DNA of 40,624 nt, from the NCBI GenBank assembly GCA_020341735.1, contig CP070833.1:1405818-1446441 (forward strand), given 5' to 3'. The stretch comes from Gammaproteobacteria bacterium (GTDB taxonomy: Bacteria > Pseudomonadota > Gammaproteobacteria > Steroidobacterales > XN24). Below are positions 12,961 through 22,997 of this stretch, in pieces (position 1 is the first letter of the stretch; each line of letters starts with the position of its first letter). Position numbers and translations under genes: made by a program. Below the pieces are notes generated by a model that was not told where the DNA came from, searched no databases, and worked only from the letters and a program-made list of their open reading frames with translations.

Positions 12961-15357
12961 TCAGAACGCCGAACCGATTGAGAATTGAAATTCCTCGACC
13001 TGATCATCATCTTCATCGTTCAGCGGGATGCCGTAACTGAAGCGGAAAATTCCCATGGGAGAGAGCCATTCCGCTGCAAGTCCCACCGACTGTCTCAGGT
13101 CATCAAAACTGAAATCGTAATCTACCCGTTCGACGTTGCCTTCCCCGTCTGGCTCAAAGAACGGTGTATCGTCGGTGGAGAATACATTACCGACGTCGTA
13201 GAACAAACTGATCCGCGTCTTCGCTTCCCATTTTTCCGGCGTCGGCAATAGCAGTTCCAATTGACTGTCCAATATGGCATTTCCGCCATAAGGATTGCCG
13301 AGGCTGTCGCGCGGGCCCAGTCGACCCTCCTTGAAGCCTCGCACAGAGTTCGGACCGCCACCGAAGTACCGTTTGTATGGTGGTGGCGATGTCGTCGAAC
13401 CAAGCTCTTCCGCGTAGGCAGCCTGACCTCCCCAGCGGATTCCCCAAGGCCCACGGATCGGCCAGTACTTCTGCCACTCGTAGCGGACGGTGTAATACTC
13501 CACCTCACTGCCGGGGCCGGTGATGGCCAGACCCAGACTCTGGCGCGCGCCGCGGTCGGCGAACAGCGCCCGATTCCTGCTGTCGTACACCCAACCGCCG
13601 AGAAGTTCATAACTGTAGAAATCCGATTTCGTAAATACGACGATATTGCCGCCGGCCAAATCGATGATTTCGATCTCCGGGTTGCCGTTTCGACCGACCC
13701 ACTCTTTCTGCTGCAGCGAACTGCCGTCGCCCGCAGACAGCTCTGCATCCTGAACCGCGAAACCGAAGCGAATTCTGGAATACTCGGAGATGGGATATCC
13801 CCACTCCATCCCGAATGTCCAGGTCTGGGTATCGAAATCGGATGACCCGGAGGTGAATTGGGTCACGTCGCGGTAGCTGAGCGAAATGGTCCTGGACACC
13901 CCATCCGGTGTGACATAGGGATTTGTGTACAGCGCACGATACACCGTGATGAACTCGCTGGTATTGATGTCTGCTTCGATACGATTGCCGGTGCCCATGA
14001 AATTCGTATGGACAAAGTTGCCGTTCAGGATGATGCCCTGACCCCCTGAATATCCCAGGCCGCCGCCGAACGACCCGGGCTGCCCCTCGGTGACGCTCAT
14101 GTCTATGTCAACCAGGTCGTCGCTGCCGGTCACAGGGGTCGTATCTACCGTGACCTCCTCAATAAACGGCAATCGACGCACGCGCTGCTCCGACCTTTCA
14201 ACGGCCCGGTTTGAAAGGAACGCCCCTTCCAGCTGCCGCATCTCCCTGCGCAGGACCTGATCTTGAATCGAATCGACGCCCAGGAAATTTATGCGTCTCA
14301 CGTAGGCCCGCTTGCCGGGATCCACGTAGAAAGTCACCGAGACCTCGTTGTTCTCGAGGTCCATCTCCGGCACCGGCTCGACTCTGGCAAAGGCGTACCC
14401 TTCCTCGCCGAGTCGGTAGCTGATCAGATCCGCGGTCTGGGTCAACAGTCGCCTCGAAAACGTCTGGCCCGGCTTGGCAAGTACCAGAGCGCGAAGTTGC
14501 TGCTCGGGGACGACAAGGTCACCGGCCAGCTCGATGTCGGTTACGACGAAAGGCGCACCCTCCTCCACGTTGACAGTGATATACATGCTCTGCTTGTCAG
14601 GAGAGATGGCGACCTGGGTCGAGGTAACCTCAAAAGCCGCATAACCACGGTCCATGTAGAAAGACCTTAACGTCTCCAGATCACCGAGCAGGCTCTCGCG
14701 CGCGTAGCGGTCGTCCTGCCGATAGAACGACAGCCAGTTGGGCGTCTTCAGCGCGAAGCTGTCGAGGAGTTCATCGTCGCTGAATGTTGTGTTGCCGACG
14801 ATGTTGATTTGCCTGATCCGAGCTCGCTCACCCTCGGTGATATCGATGGCGATGCTGACCGTGTTGTCATCTTCTTCCTGGACATCCGTGTCGACAATTA
14901 CGCTGTACTTTCCAGCGCTGTAGTACTGCTCGGTGAGCAGCTGCCTGACGTTCTCCAGCACCGATCGATCGAATGTCTTGCCGGTCGCGAGACCAACATC
15001 ACGCAGAGACTCCTCGAGATCCTCGGTCTCGATGTCTTTGTTCCCGGAGATCGTGAACGATTTGATCGACGGTCGCTCCCTTACCGCGATCACGAGCGTC
15101 CCGCCGTCCCGGCGGAACTCGATATCGTTGAACAGGCCAGTCCCGTAGACGGCCCTCATCGCCTCGTCGATACGCGTCTGGTCTATGGAGTCACCTATGG
15201 CGATCGGCAGGTAATTGTAGACCGTGCCCTCCGAGATTCTCTGCAGACCCTCGACCCGCATATCACGCACGACAAACGTAGATTGCGCGACCGCGAATGC
15301 GGATGACAGCAATCCGGTCAATGCAAGAATCAGGGCAAGGATTCTACGTTTGGTCAC
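12961..15357 (-). CDS. bamA: Outer membrane protein assembly factor BamA
   Basis: Core of the BAM complex, which folds and inserts beta-barrel proteins into the outer membrane. The 798-residue product has a signal peptide (about 1-24, ending FAVAQS), five POTRA domains (about 25-420; the first begins FVVRDMRVEGLQRISEGTV), and a 16-strand barrel in the C-terminal half. The conserved VRGF motif is at 672-675 and the protein ends in a beta-signal with terminal Phe (FSIGSAF). It is close to E. coli length (810). It follows rseP by 20 nt and precedes skp by 33 nt. This couples the insertase, its chaperone and the envelope-stress protease in one locus. Confidence 0.98.
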   Translation of the reverse strand: MTKRRILALILALTGLLSSAFAVAQSTFVVRDMRVEGLQRISEGTVYNYLPIAIGDSIDQTRIDEAMRAVYGTGLFNDIEFRRDGGTLVIAVRERPSIKSFTISGNKDIETEDLEESLRDVGLATGKTFDRSVLENVRQLLTEQYYSAGKYSVIVDTDVQEEDDNTVSIAIDITEGERARIRQINIVGNTTFSDDELLDSFALKTPNWLSFYRQDDRYARESLLGDLETLRSFYMDRGYAAFEVTSTQVAISPDKQSMYITVNVEEGAPFVVTDIELAGDLVVPEQQLRALVLAKPGQTFSRRLLTQTADLISYRLGEEGYAFARVEPVPEMDLENNEVSVTFYVDPGKRAYVRRINFLGVDSIQDQVLRREMRQLEGAFLSNRAVERSEQRVRRLPFIEEVTVDTTPVTGSDDLVDIDMSVTEGQPGSFGGGLGYSGGQGIILNGNFVHTNFMGTGNRIEADINTSEFITVYRALYTNPYVTPDGVSRTISLSYRDVTQFTSGSSDFDTQTWTFGMEWGYPISEYSRIRFGFAVQDAELSAGDGSSLQQKEWVGRNGNPEIEIIDLAGGNIVVFTKSDFYSYELLGGWVYDSRNRALFADRGARQSLGLAITGPGSEVEYYTVRYEWQKYWPIRGPWGIRWGGQAAYAEELGSTTSPPPYKRYFGGGPNSVRGFKEGRLGPRDSLGNPYGGNAILDSQLELLLPTPEKWEAKTRISLFYDVGNVFSTDDTPFFEPDGEGNVERVDYDFSFDDLRQSVGLAAEWLSPMGIFRFSYGIPLNDEDDDQVEEFQFSIGSAF

Positions 15358-15377
15358 TTTTGCCGTTTCTCGCTCTT

Positions 15378-16748
15378 CTAGCCGGAAATCCTGACGATAT
15401 CGTTATAGAAGGCAAAACTCATCAGCAGTAGCAGCAAGACGATACCGACCTGTTGGCCGATCAGTTGAGCCCGCTCGGAGACCGGGCTGCCTTTCACCAT
15501 CTCCGCAACCTGATAAGCGATCTGTCCCCCGTCGAGCATGGGGATCGGCAGCAGATTGAGAATACCGAGACTGACGCTGACGATGGCCAGGAAATTCAGG
15601 AATGCCGCCAACCCGGCGCTGGCGGTATAGCCCGCTGCCTGCGCAATATTTATAGGCCCGCTCAGGTTCCGCGGTGATACGTCACCGGTCAGCATCCGGT
15701 AGATCAGACGTAACGTAACCGCCGACATGTCCCAGGTCTTGCCCGCCGCATGACCAACGGCTTCGAGCGGCCCGTAGTGCTGCTCGGTCAATACCTTCTC
15801 GTACAAGTCCTCAGGCACGTGCACTCCAGCACCGATTCGGCCGATGACACCGTCATCGGTTTCGACCTGGCCAATCTGTAACGGCATCTCCATCCGGGCA
15901 CCGTCCCGCTCGAAGACGACGTCGATCGTCTGCCCGGGCCGCTGCCTCACAAAGTCCACCCAGCCTGACCAGTCGACGACCTCCTGGCCTTCCGCCTCCA
16001 GAATTCGATCACCGGCCAGCAGACCGGAGCCAGCCGCCGTACCATCCGGGGAAAGGTTCTCCAGAATCGGTGGCAAGACTGGCCGCCAGGGCTGGATACC
16101 AAGTTTGGGCAACAACTGCGCGAGATCTTCCGTGAATTCGCTTCTTTCAGAATCGATGACCAGCTCGACACGCCGGAGGCTACCGTCTTCGCCGCTCACC
16201 GTCATCGGCACTCTGCCGTCGGATACGAGCGTGTCGACGATCCCGAGTTGCGCATCCATCAGCGTCGGCGTCTGGCGCCCGTCGACGCTGATAATCTCGT
16301 CTCCGCTTCGAACCCCTCCTCGATCGGCCAGGGAACCCTGCTCAATGGCGCCTATCAACGGCTTTGTCGCAACCACTCCGGTGACGAACATGAGCCAGTA
16401 GGCGGCTACAGCAAACAGAAAGTTGAATGCCGGGCCGGCTGCGAGTATGGCAATCCGTCGCACCGGAGTCTGCTGGGTAAAAGCCCTGGGCAGGTCCGCA
16501 TCCGCTACCGGACCCTCGCGCTCATCGAGCAGCTTCACATATCCACCCAGGGGAATCGCGGCCACCGCATACTCCACTGGATCACGCCCAGCTACGCGAC
16601 TCCAGATCGGCTTGCCGAATCCGATACAGAATCGCAGCACCTTCACGCCCAGGCGCCGGGCCACGTAAAAATGGCCATATTCGTGAATGGCCACCAGAAG
16701 GCCGAGGGCAACGATGAAGGCCAGAATAGAAGTGAAAATTTCGATCAT
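15378..16748 (-). CDS. rseP: Site-2 intramembrane zinc metalloprotease RseP
   Basis: Cuts the membrane-bound anti-sigma factor RseA after DegS during envelope stress, releasing sigma E; it also clears remnant signal peptides. The 456-residue product has transmembrane segment 1 with zinc motif HEYGH (His22, Glu23, His26), GFGKPIW and the PLGGYVKLLDE loop. Two tandem PDZ domains follow (about 115-300; GDEIISVDGRQT and GDRILEAEGQEVVDW). Near the C terminus NLLPIPMLDGG (398-408) supplies the third zinc ligand, Asp406. At least four membrane segments are visible. It starts 6 nt after the dxr stop. RseA/RpoE genes are not in the window. Confidence 0.97.
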   Translation of the reverse strand: MIEIFTSILAFIVALGLLVAIHEYGHFYVARRLGVKVLRFCIGFGKPIWSRVAGRDPVEYAVAAIPLGGYVKLLDEREGPVADADLPRAFTQQTPVRRIAILAAGPAFNFLFAVAAYWLMFVTGVVATKPLIGAIEQGSLADRGGVRSGDEIISVDGRQTPTLMDAQLGIVDTLVSDGRVPMTVSGEDGSLRRVELVIDSERSEFTEDLAQLLPKLGIQPWRPVLPPILENLSPDGTAAGSGLLAGDRILEAEGQEVVDWSGWVDFVRQRPGQTIDVVFERDGARMEMPLQIGQVETDDGVIGRIGAGVHVPEDLYEKVLTEQHYGPLEAVGHAAGKTWDMSAVTLRLIYRMLTGDVSPRNLSGPINIAQAAGYTASAGLAAFLNFLAIVSVSLGILNLLPIPMLDGGQIAYQVAEMVKGSPVSERAQLIGQQVGIVLLLLLMSFAFYNDIVRISG

Positions 16749-16754
16749 GACATC

Positions 16755-17930
16755 TTAGATAGCAAAATCCGCTAATTTCTCCCGGGCTTTTTGCCGGGCT
16801 TCCCGATCAGCCCCGATTATCTCCTCAAGTGTCCCGGGGCTGGATGCGCGACATTCTGCCAGAACCGACGCGATCAGAGCCGCAATCGCCGAAAATGGTA
16901 TCCGGCCGTCGAGAAAGGCCTGCACTGCAATTTCGTTGGCAGCATTCAACCAGATCGGCTGACCACCCCCCGCGATAGCGGCCTCCATGGCCAATCCCAG
17001 ACAGGGGAAACGCTCTAGATCCGGTTCTCTGAAGTCCAGTCTTCCCACGTCGAAAAGGTCCAGCGGCTCTGCTCCGGATTCAATCCGTTCAGGCCACGCC
17101 AGGGCGTGGGCAATCGGCGTGCGCATGTCGGGGTTGCCCAGCTGGGCGAGCACCGAACCGTCTCGATACTGGACCAGAGAGTGGATGATGCTCTGGGGAT
17201 GCACGACAACCTGCACCCGCTCGGGCTCCACTCCAAAAAGTCTGCAGGCTTCTATGATCTCCAAGCCCTTGTTCATCATCGTCGCGGAGTCCACTGAGAT
17301 TTTCCTGCCCATGTCCCAGTTGGGATGAGCACAGGCTTGCTCAGGCGTAACGTCGGCGAGTTCCTCCGGAGCCATGTCGAGGAACGGTCCGCCGGAGGCC
17401 GTCAGGAGGATTCGGTCCACTCCGGCATCGGCCACCACGCCAGCGGACGGCAGGCACTGGAAGATGGCGTTGTGTTCGCTGTCGATGGGAATCAGGGTCG
17501 CTCCATTGCGGCCGACAGCCTCCATCAGCAAACCGCCGGCCATCACCGCCGACTCCTTATTCGCCAGCAGAACTCTCTTGGCGGCTTCGGCGGCTGCGAG
17601 AGTCGGCAGCAACCCGGCCGACCCCACGATGGCGGCAACAACGGTGTCTGCCTCCGGGAGCGTGGCGGCTCTGGCCAGGCCGTCGACTCCCGACGCGGCA
17701 GCCGTACTCAGGCCCCTCTTTCGTAGTTCCTCACGCAACTGCCCGGCGCTATTCGGATCGGCCACTACCGCCAGCGTCGGTCGGAACTCAGCGCATTGTT
17801 CCGCGAGCTCGGTCACCCTTCGACGCGCCGTCAGCGCCTCGACCCTGAATGCGTCCGGGTTCCGTCTAACGACGTCAAGGGTGCTCGCACCTACGCTACC
17901 GGTGGAGCCAAGGATCGATAGCGCTCTCAC
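16755..17930 (-). CDS. dxr: 1-deoxy-D-xylulose 5-phosphate reductoisomerase
   Basis: Converts DXP to 2-C-methyl-D-erythritol 4-phosphate with NADPH, the first committed step of the non-mevalonate isoprenoid pathway and the target of fosmidomycin. The product is about 391 residues. GSTGSVG (8-14) is the NADPH-binding loop. [15 protein letters not shown] (metal and substrate binding), LTASGGPF and [18 protein letters not shown] follow in order. I chose GTG at 17928-17930, whose first base is the last base of the cdsA TAG stop, because the family N terminus begins exactly there ([11 protein letters not shown]). Sequence further upstream in frame lies in cdsA. It feeds the UppS substrate pool encoded two genes upstream. 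Confidence 0.96.
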   Translation of the reverse strand: MRALSILGSTGSVGASTLDVVRRNPDAFRVEALTARRRVTELAEQCAEFRPTLAVVADPNSAGQLREELRKRGLSTAAASGVDGLARAATLPEADTVVAAIVGSAGLLPTLAAAEAAKRVLLANKESAVMAGGLLMEAVGRNGATLIPIDSEHNAIFQCLPSAGVVADAGVDRILLTASGGPFLDMAPEELADVTPEQACAHPNWDMGRKISVDSATMMNKGLEIIEACRLFGVEPERVQVVVHPQSIIHSLVQYRDGSVLAQLGNPDMRTPIAHALAWPERIESGAEPLDLFDVGRLDFREPDLERFPCLGLAMEAAIAGGGQPIWLNAANEIAVQAFLDGRIPFSAIAALIASVLAECRASSPGTLEEIIGADREARQKAREKLADFAI

Positions 17931-18718
17931 TACGAGGCAACCCAGCCGAGGGCGATGAGATACAGGGGTACGGCAGCAAGCAGGCTGTCGATCCGGTCCA
18001 GGACCCCGCCGTGTCCGGGGAATAACGATCCGGTGTCCTTCACGCCCACGTTGCGTTTCAGCATGCTGACGGTGAGATCGCCGAGCACCGAAAATGCCGC
18101 GATGCCTGCCGCGGCCGTCATCATGCGCCCGAGAGGAACGCCAAACCAGAACGACCCTGCAGCACCGACGAGTGCCGCGGCGGTCACCCCGCCGAAGACG
18201 CCTTCCCACGTCTTTCCGGGGCTCACCGACGGGGCCAGCTTCCTACGGCCGAATGCTCGGCCGCAGAAGAACGCCCCCACGTCGGCTGCCGCGACAAGAA
18301 TGAACAGGAAAACCGTCCACTCCGGCCCCCAGCCGGTCAGAAGCGTTATCAACAACAGCCAGCCTACCGGCAGCGCGAGCAGACCGGCGACGGCAGCGAA
18401 ACTCGCCGGCACCGGCACCGGAAACCGCAACATCCAAAAGAGGGCCACGATCCACAGGAGCACGTCCGCCCATTGCAGCAGTGGTAGACCACCGCGACGA
18501 CTCAGCTCGATCGAGATCACCGCGATCAACACGGCTGCGGCAACAAATATCCGACGTCGACTCTCTGACTTCGCGGCGATCAGCCCCGACCATTCCCAGG
18601 CGCCGATCCCGACGAGAACGCCCAACGCGGCTGCCGCGATGCTCGCGGGCAGCACGAAAAGCACTAGCAGCAATGCGGCTGCCAGGATCAATGCGGTCTT
18701 GACTCTCTGCAGGATCAA
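17930..18718 (-). CDS. cdsA: Phosphatidate cytidylyltransferase (CDP-diglyceride synthase)
   Basis: Makes CDP-diacylglycerol from phosphatidic acid and CTP, the precursor of all major phospholipids. It is an integral inner-membrane enzyme with about eight hydrophobic segments. The PROSITE-type signature is present near the C terminus: [20 protein letters not shown] then [20 protein letters not shown] is also conserved. I chose a TTG start at 18716-18718 (about 262 residues). It lies just past the uppS stop and is preceded by GGGAG at a good spacing of 8 nt. No in-frame ATG fits, and the upstream frame lies inside uppS. The start codon is the least certain part. The gene overlaps dxr by 1 nt. 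Confidence 0.93.
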   Translation of the reverse strand: MILQRVKTALILAAALLLVLFVLPASIAAAALGVLVGIGAWEWSGLIAAKSESRRRIFVAAAVLIAVISIELSRRGGLPLLQWADVLLWIVALFWMLRFPVPVPASFAAVAGLLALPVGWLLLITLLTGWGPEWTVFLFILVAAADVGAFFCGRAFGRRKLAPSVSPGKTWEGVFGGVTAAALVGAAGSFWFGVPLGRMMTAAAGIAAFSVLGDLTVSMLKRNVGVKDTGSLFPGHGGVLDRIDSLLAAVPLYLIALGWVAS

Positions 18719-18719
18719 C

Positions 18720-19469
18720 TCACGCGCTCCCGACTTTTTCCACAACCCGCCCGAAACGTCGATCGCGACTCGCAAAGAACGCAAGCGCCTCGTCAAGGCC
18801 CGACGAATCGAAGTCCGGCCACAGGCAGTCGGTGAAATACAGTTCGGAGTAGGCAAGGTTCCACAGCAGGAAATTGCTGATCCGGGACTCACCGCCGGTC
18901 CTGATCAGAAGATCCGGATCAGGCAGCGGCGCAAGACTCAGATGGCGGCTGATGGACTCCTCATCAATGGCCTCGGGCTCCAGGCCCCCATCACGCACTT
19001 CACGCGCCAGCTCCTGCGCCGCCTGAACCAGGTCCCAACGGCCTCCATAACCCAGCGCGATCACGAGGATGAGTTTGTCGTTCCCCGACGTACACTGCTC
19101 GGCGTTGGCCATTCGGTTCTGGATGTCCTCGGATAACCGATGTCGCGCTCCAACGAACCTGAGCTGAACCCCTTTCTGCGCCAGCTCGTTCACTTCCCTG
19201 CCCAGGGCCTCCAGCATCAGCTTCATCAGGGCACTGACCTCGGACCGGGGTCGGCTCCAGTTCTCACTGCTGAAAGCGAATAAGGTCAATACGCGAATGC
19301 CCCGCTCGCCGCAGGCCTGGACTATCGCCTTGGCAGATTTGACGCCCGCGCGGTGCCCGGCCGCCCGCGGCATGCCACGGGATCGCGCCCAGCGGCCGTT
19401 ACCATCCATGATGACGGCAACATGTTCCGGCACCGTTTGAGCAGAGGATTGCCCTGGCGGGGCTGCCAT
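18720..19469 (-). CDS. uppS: Undecaprenyl diphosphate synthase (cis-prenyltransferase)
   Basis: Condenses eight isopentenyl diphosphates onto farnesyl diphosphate to make C55 undecaprenyl diphosphate, the lipid carrier for peptidoglycan and O-antigen. The 249-residue product has the hallmark HVAVIMDGNGRWA (16-28) with catalytic Asp22. It also has GHRAGVKS, LTLFAFSSENW, and RTGGESRISNFLLWN near residue 200, with the diphosphate-binding Arg residues. It starts 16 nt after the frr stop, and its stop sits one base before the cdsA start. frr-uppS-cdsA-dxr is a widely conserved order. Confidence 0.97.
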   Translation of the reverse strand: MAAPPGQSSAQTVPEHVAVIMDGNGRWARSRGMPRAAGHRAGVKSAKAIVQACGERGIRVLTLFAFSSENWSRPRSEVSALMKLMLEALGREVNELAQKGVQLRFVGARHRLSEDIQNRMANAEQCTSGNDKLILVIALGYGGRWDLVQAAQELAREVRDGGLEPEAIDEESISRHLSLAPLPDPDLLIRTGGESRISNFLLWNLAYSELYFTDCLWPDFDSSGLDEALAFFASRDRRFGRVVEKVGSA

Positions 19470-19485
19470 TGTCTCGGGCCGCCCG

Positions 19486-20043
19486 TCAGACTTCCATGAG
19501 CTCGTCTTCCTTGGCAGCCAGAATCTGGTCTACCTCGGCGACGTGCTTGTCAGTCAAGCCCTGGACCTCGTCCTCCGAGCGGTGTTCTTCGTCCTCGGTG
19601 ATGCCCTTTTCCTTGAGGAGATCCTTGATGTGATGGATGGCGTCCCGACGGTTATTCCGGATCGCTACCCGCGCACCCTCAGCCTCGTGCCGCACGACCT
19701 TTACCAGATCTCTGCGACGTTCCTCGGTCAGGGGCGGCAACGGCACCCGGATCACCGACCCTGCCGTAGCCGGACTGAGGCCGAGATCGCTCGTCATGAT
19801 GGCTTTCTCCACGACCGGCACCATCTGTTTCTCCCAAGGCGCCACCGTCAATGTGCGGGCGTCTTCGACCCCGACATTAGCGACCTGGTTTAGAGGGACA
19901 TCCGAACCATAATATTCAACCGTCACGTGATCGAGCAGGCTCGTGTGAGCACGGCCGGTCCGGATCTTTTTCAGCTCGCCCTGGAAAGCCGCAACGCTCT
20001 TGCTCATGCGCTCGTCGGCGTCTTTCATGATTTCTTTCAGCAT
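19486..20043 (-). CDS. frr: Ribosome recycling factor
   Basis: With EF-G, splits the post-termination ribosome into subunits so that it can restart. The 185-residue product matches the family exactly in length. The three-helix bundle region is recognisable: [17 protein letters not shown] at the N terminus, [15 protein letters not shown] around 25-40, [20 protein letters not shown], and [18 protein letters not shown] near 105-122. It starts 20 nt after the pyrH stop and precedes uppS by 16 nt. Confidence 0.97.
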   Translation of the reverse strand: MLKEIMKDADERMSKSVAAFQGELKKIRTGRAHTSLLDHVTVEYYGSDVPLNQVANVGVEDARTLTVAPWEKQMVPVVEKAIMTSDLGLSPATAGSVIRVPLPPLTEERRRDLVKVVRHEAEGARVAIRNNRRDAIHHIKDLLKEKGITEDEEHRSEDEVQGLTDKHVAEVDQILAAKEDELMEV

Positions 20044-20063
20044 CTGCCGCTCCCTCTACCTGT

Positions 20064-20810
20064 TCATGCTTCCCGGCACTCTGCCTCCGTCGTCACCAGT
20101 GTCCCGATCTCCTCGCCATTGACGATGCGCAGAAGGTCGCCCTTGTCATGCACGTTAAAGACCCTCAGCGGCAGGTCATTGTCTCGACACATAACGACCG
20201 CGGTAGCGTCCATTACGGCCAGCTTGTCGGTCAACACCTGATCATAGGATAGGCTCGTATAACGCCGGGCGTCGGGATTCGTGACCGGATCAGCCGTGAA
20301 TACTCCGCTGACCTTGGTGGCCTTCAGCAGCAGTTCAGCGCCGATTTCAATGGCGCGGAGACTGGCCGCGGTGTCAGTAGTGAAGAACGGATTGCCGGTC
20401 CCGGCAGCCAGCAATACGACCCGACTCTTCTCCAGATGCCTTATCGCCCTGCGTCGGATGTAGTCTTCGCAGACCTCGTGGATGGTCAAGGCCGACATCA
20501 CCCGGGCATGGACCCCGAGTTTCTCGAGCGCGTCCTGCATCGCAAGAGAATTCATCACCGTCGCGAGCATGCCCATGTGATCGCCGGTCACCCGGTCGAT
20601 GCCCGCCTCGGCGAGTCCGGCGCCACGGAAGAGGTTACCGCCGCCGATCACGACAGCGACCTGGACGCCCATTTCCCGTACGTCGCGAATCTCTGATGCG
20701 ATCCTCGTCAGTGTAACGGGGTCGACACCATAGTCGGTACCGCCGAGCAGAGCCTCTCCGCTGAGCTTCAGCAGAACGCGCTTTGGAATTCGCCCTTTCC
20801 TGTTCATCAC
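20064..20810 (-). CDS. pyrH: UMP kinase (uridylate kinase)
   Basis: Phosphorylates UMP to UDP in the cytoplasm; bacterial-type hexameric enzyme of the amino acid kinase superfamily, usually activated by GTP and inhibited by UTP. The 248-residue product has [13 protein letters not shown] near the N terminus, [42 protein letters not shown] and [10 protein letters not shown]. It opens the long envelope-gene run after the tsf terminator, so it probably has its own promoter in the roughly 20-90 nt upstream, although I could not pick one with confidence. It acts upstream of PyrG in the same CTP pathway. Confidence 0.97.
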   Translation of the reverse strand: MMNRKGRIPKRVLLKLSGEALLGGTDYGVDPVTLTRIASEIRDVREMGVQVAVVIGGGNLFRGAGLAEAGIDRVTGDHMGMLATVMNSLAMQDALEKLGVHARVMSALTIHEVCEDYIRRRAIRHLEKSRVVLLAAGTGNPFFTTDTAASLRAIEIGAELLLKATKVSGVFTADPVTNPDARRYTSLSYDQVLTDKLAVMDATAVVMCRDNDLPLRVFNVHDKGDLLRIVNGEEIGTLVTTEAECREA

Positions 20811-20829
20811 ACCTGCCCGTTAAATTAGC

Positions 20830-20863
20830 TCAAAAAGAACCCCGCAACAGAGGCGGGGCTCTT
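20830..20863 (-). terminator. Rho-independent terminator after tsf
   Basis: On the minus strand an 11-bp stem (arms at 20853-20863 and 20835-20845, one G-T wobble, core GCCCCGC/GCGGGGT) with a 7-nt loop runs into a T tract (20831-20836). It lies 38 nt after the tsf stop and 20 nt before pyrH. It therefore separates the rpsB-tsf transcript from the pyrH-frr-uppS run. This is the clearest intrinsic terminator in the window. Confidence 0.88.
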
Positions 20864-20900
20864 CAAACAAGTTTACCGCAATTTACGCGTCCCCGAGTCG

Positions 20901-21776
20901 TCAACCGCCCTGGACCTGAGCCATGACTTCCTCGGCGAAGTTCTCGGTTTTCTTCTCGATACCCTCGCCCACCTCGTAGCGGACGAATGCCGTAACGCTG
21001 GCACCCTTCTCGGCCAGCAGCTTACCGACGGTAACGTCCGGATCCTTCACGAAGGGCTGGCCGACCAGGGTCACCTCGGCGAGATACTTGCGCAGCCGTC
21101 CTTCCACCATCTTCTCGACGATGGCCTCAGGCTTGCCCTCGTTTCGGGCCTGTTCGATCAAAATCTCCCGCTCCTTGCTGAGCGTCTCGGCCGGCACATC
21201 CTTATCGGACACGCACATTGGTCTGCTGGCCGCGACGTGCATCGCGACGTCCTTGGCCAGGTCCTGGTCTCCGCCGTTCATGCAAACCAGCACGCCGATC
21301 CTCTGACCATGAACATAGGCGCCGATACGGTCGTCAGACTCGACCCGCTCGAAACGCCTTACGTTCATATTCTCGCCAATCCTGGCGATGAGGGCCCGGC
21401 GCGTCTCCTCGACGGTCTGCCCACCCAGATCGAGTGCCAGCAGTTCTTCCATCTGACCTGGTGAACAAGCCAGAGCGAGGTCGGCAACAGACTGCCCGAA
21501 CTCATTAAAGTCCGCACCGCCGGCGACGAAATCCGTTTCACAATTGACCTCGACAATCGCGGCGTTGCGGCCCTCGTCGGAAACGCTGATCTTCACCAAG
21601 CCCTCCGCCGCTACGCGGCTGGCCTTCTTGTCCGCTTTTGCAAGTCCGGTCTTGCGCATGAGCTCGACAGCGGCCTCGAGATCCCCGTCTGTCTCGACGA
21701 GCGCCTTCTTGCACTCCATCATGCCGGCGCCGGTTCGGTCCCGTAGCTGCTTCACAAGAGCTGCAGAAATGGTCAT
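20901..21776 (-). CDS. tsf: Translation elongation factor Ts
   Basis: Guanine nucleotide exchange factor for EF-Tu. The 291-residue product has the N-terminal UBA-like domain with [20 protein letters not shown] (8-27), followed by the EF-Tu-contacting TDFVA motif (in VNCETDFVA, about 79-87). The core and dimerisation regions and the C-terminal helical module ([12 protein letters not shown]) are present. The ATG is preceded on the minus strand by a short AT-rich stretch with a weak GAGG. It is cotranscribed with rpsB, 111 nt away, and ended by the terminator at 20830-20863. Confidence 0.97.
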   Translation of the reverse strand: MTISAALVKQLRDRTGAGMMECKKALVETDGDLEAAVELMRKTGLAKADKKASRVAAEGLVKISVSDEGRNAAIVEVNCETDFVAGGADFNEFGQSVADLALACSPGQMEELLALDLGGQTVEETRRALIARIGENMNVRRFERVESDDRIGAYVHGQRIGVLVCMNGGDQDLAKDVAMHVAASRPMCVSDKDVPAETLSKEREILIEQARNEGKPEAIVEKMVEGRLRKYLAEVTLVGQPFVKDPDVTVGKLLAEKGASVTAFVRYEVGEGIEKKTENFAEEVMAQVQGG

Positions 21777-21810
21777 GGCGTAAATACCTCAAAAAATTCT
21801 GAATGATGAG

Positions 21811-21829
21811 CGGCCCCGCTCGGGGGCCG
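21811..21829 (-). other. GC-rich hairpin in the rpsB-tsf intergenic region
   Basis: A perfect 7-bp inverted repeat (CGGCCCC / GGGGCCG) with a 5-nt loop lies in the 111-nt rpsB-tsf gap. The nearest T tract on the minus strand (21791-21796) is about 15 nt away, so it is not a standard terminator. It may act as a processing or attenuation element that sets the S2 to EF-Ts ratio, as has been described between these genes in E. coli. That role is inferred here only from position. Confidence 0.5.
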
Positions 21830-21887
21830 ACTCTTGCGTCATATTTCGACTGGACTGGCCCGATTCAAGATCGAGCAGGACTCGGCT

Positions 21888-22997
21888 CTAGCCCTTATCC
21901 GAGTCGGGCTTCGCCTTCTCGGCATCGGCAGCCTCGGCCGCTTTTTCAGTCGCTTTGGCCGGCCCGGCGTCACCCGACGCATCAGCCTCGGCCTTCTGCT
22001 TGGGTGCTTTTTCCGCCGCAGACTCAGCCTTCTCTTTTGGCTTATCCTTGCCCTTATCCTTTGCCTTCGCAGCCTTTTCAGCGACGGGTTTTTCCGGAAC
22101 GGCCTTTTCCGCCGGAGCATCGGCCGCAGCGGCCGATGCCTTCTTCACATCCGGCGCATCCCCGCCAGACTTCTTGGCCGTGGCCTTCTTCTTGGTGGTG
22201 GCTTTCTTTTTGGCTGCCTTCTTCTTGCGGGTTGCCCTGGCACCGTCGTCAGCCGCAGGGCGACCGCTGGCATCGAGCTCGACAAAGTCATCACCGCCCT
22301 CTGGCACGCTGGGTATGCTGGACTTGCCGGCGAGCACGGCGTCCGCGATGCCGCTGACGTAGAGCTCGATGGCGCGCATGGCGTCGTCGTTACCCGGGAT
22401 GAGGTAGTCCACCCCCGCCGGAGAGCAGTTCGTGTCGACCACGGCGACGACCGGGATGCCGAGCTTCCTGGCTTCGGCAAGAGCGATCTTTTCGTGCCCG
22501 ACGTCGACCACGAACAGGACGTCCGGAATAGAGCCCATGTCCTTGATCCCACCGAGACTGCGCTCCAATTTCTCCATCTCTCGTCGGAGCTGGAGCACTT
22601 CTTTCTTGCTCAATGCCTCGAAGCTACCGTCCTCAGCCTGAGCTTCCAGATCCTTGAGCCGTTTTATGGACTGTTTGACGGTCTTGAAATTCGTCAGCAT
22701 TCCGCCAAGCCAGCGATGGGTCACGTAGGGCATACCGGACCGGTCGGCTTGCGTCCTCATGCAGTCGCGCGCTGCCCGCTTGGTGCCGACGAAGAGCACT
22801 TGTCCGCCGTCAGCGACTATCTTGCGAACGAATTCGGCCGCCTCCCTGTAAAGAGGCAGGGTCTTCTCTAGATTGATGATGTGAATCTTGTTGCGCTCGC
22901 CGAAGATGTACGGAGCCATCTTGGGATCCCAATAGCGGGTCTGGTGCCCAAAGTGCACCCCCGCCTCCAGCATCTGGCGCATGGAAACGTTAGACAT
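21888..22997 (-). CDS. rpsB: 30S ribosomal protein S2 with long Lys/Ala/Glu-rich C-terminal extension
   Basis: Small-subunit ribosomal protein. Residues 1 to about 245 are a normal S2: [66 protein letters not shown] and [18 protein letters not shown]. About 125 further residues follow (DNA 21888-22262). First comes a strongly basic block of KKKA-type repeats (about 257-280), then a low-complexity Ala/Lys/Glu/Pro/Asp stretch. E. coli S2 is 241 residues. The ATG at 22995-22997 was chosen over an upstream in-frame start because the S2 family begins there. The gene leads the rpsB-tsf operon. Confidence 0.96.
   Translation of the reverse strand: MSNVSMRQMLEAGVHFGHQTRYWDPKMAPYIFGERNKIHIINLEKTLPLYREAAEFVRKIVADGGQVLFVGTKRAARDCMRTQADRSGMPYVTHRWLGGMLTNFKTVKQSIKRLKDLEAQAEDGSFEALSKKEVLQLRREMEKLERSLGGIKDMGSIPDVLFVVDVGHEKIALAEARKLGIPVVAVVDTNCSPAGVDYLIPGNDDAMRAIELYVSGIADAVLAGKSSIPSVPEGGDDFVELDASGRPAADDGARATRKKKAAKKKATTKKKATAKKSGGDAPDVKKASAAAADAPAEKAVPEKPVAEKAAKAKDKGKDKPKEKAESAAEKAPKQKAEADASGDAGPAKATEKAAEAADAEKAKPDSDKG

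Noticed and set aside
17955..19136. 393-codon plus-strand open frame opposite cdsA and uppS
   Set aside because: Its translation is Arg/Pro/Thr-rich without family resemblance and lies antisense to two certain genes; long antisense frames are common in GC-rich DNA.
21811..21829. Intrinsic terminator between rpsB and tsf
   Set aside because: The hairpin is strong but the T tract is about 15 nt away, so it is listed only as a hairpin of unknown role.
21834..22871. 345-codon plus-strand open frame opposite rpsB, including the tail
   Set aside because: Low-complexity Leu/Phe/Arg-rich product that mirrors the Lys/Ala/Glu codons of the S2 tail; no start signal and no recognisable domain.
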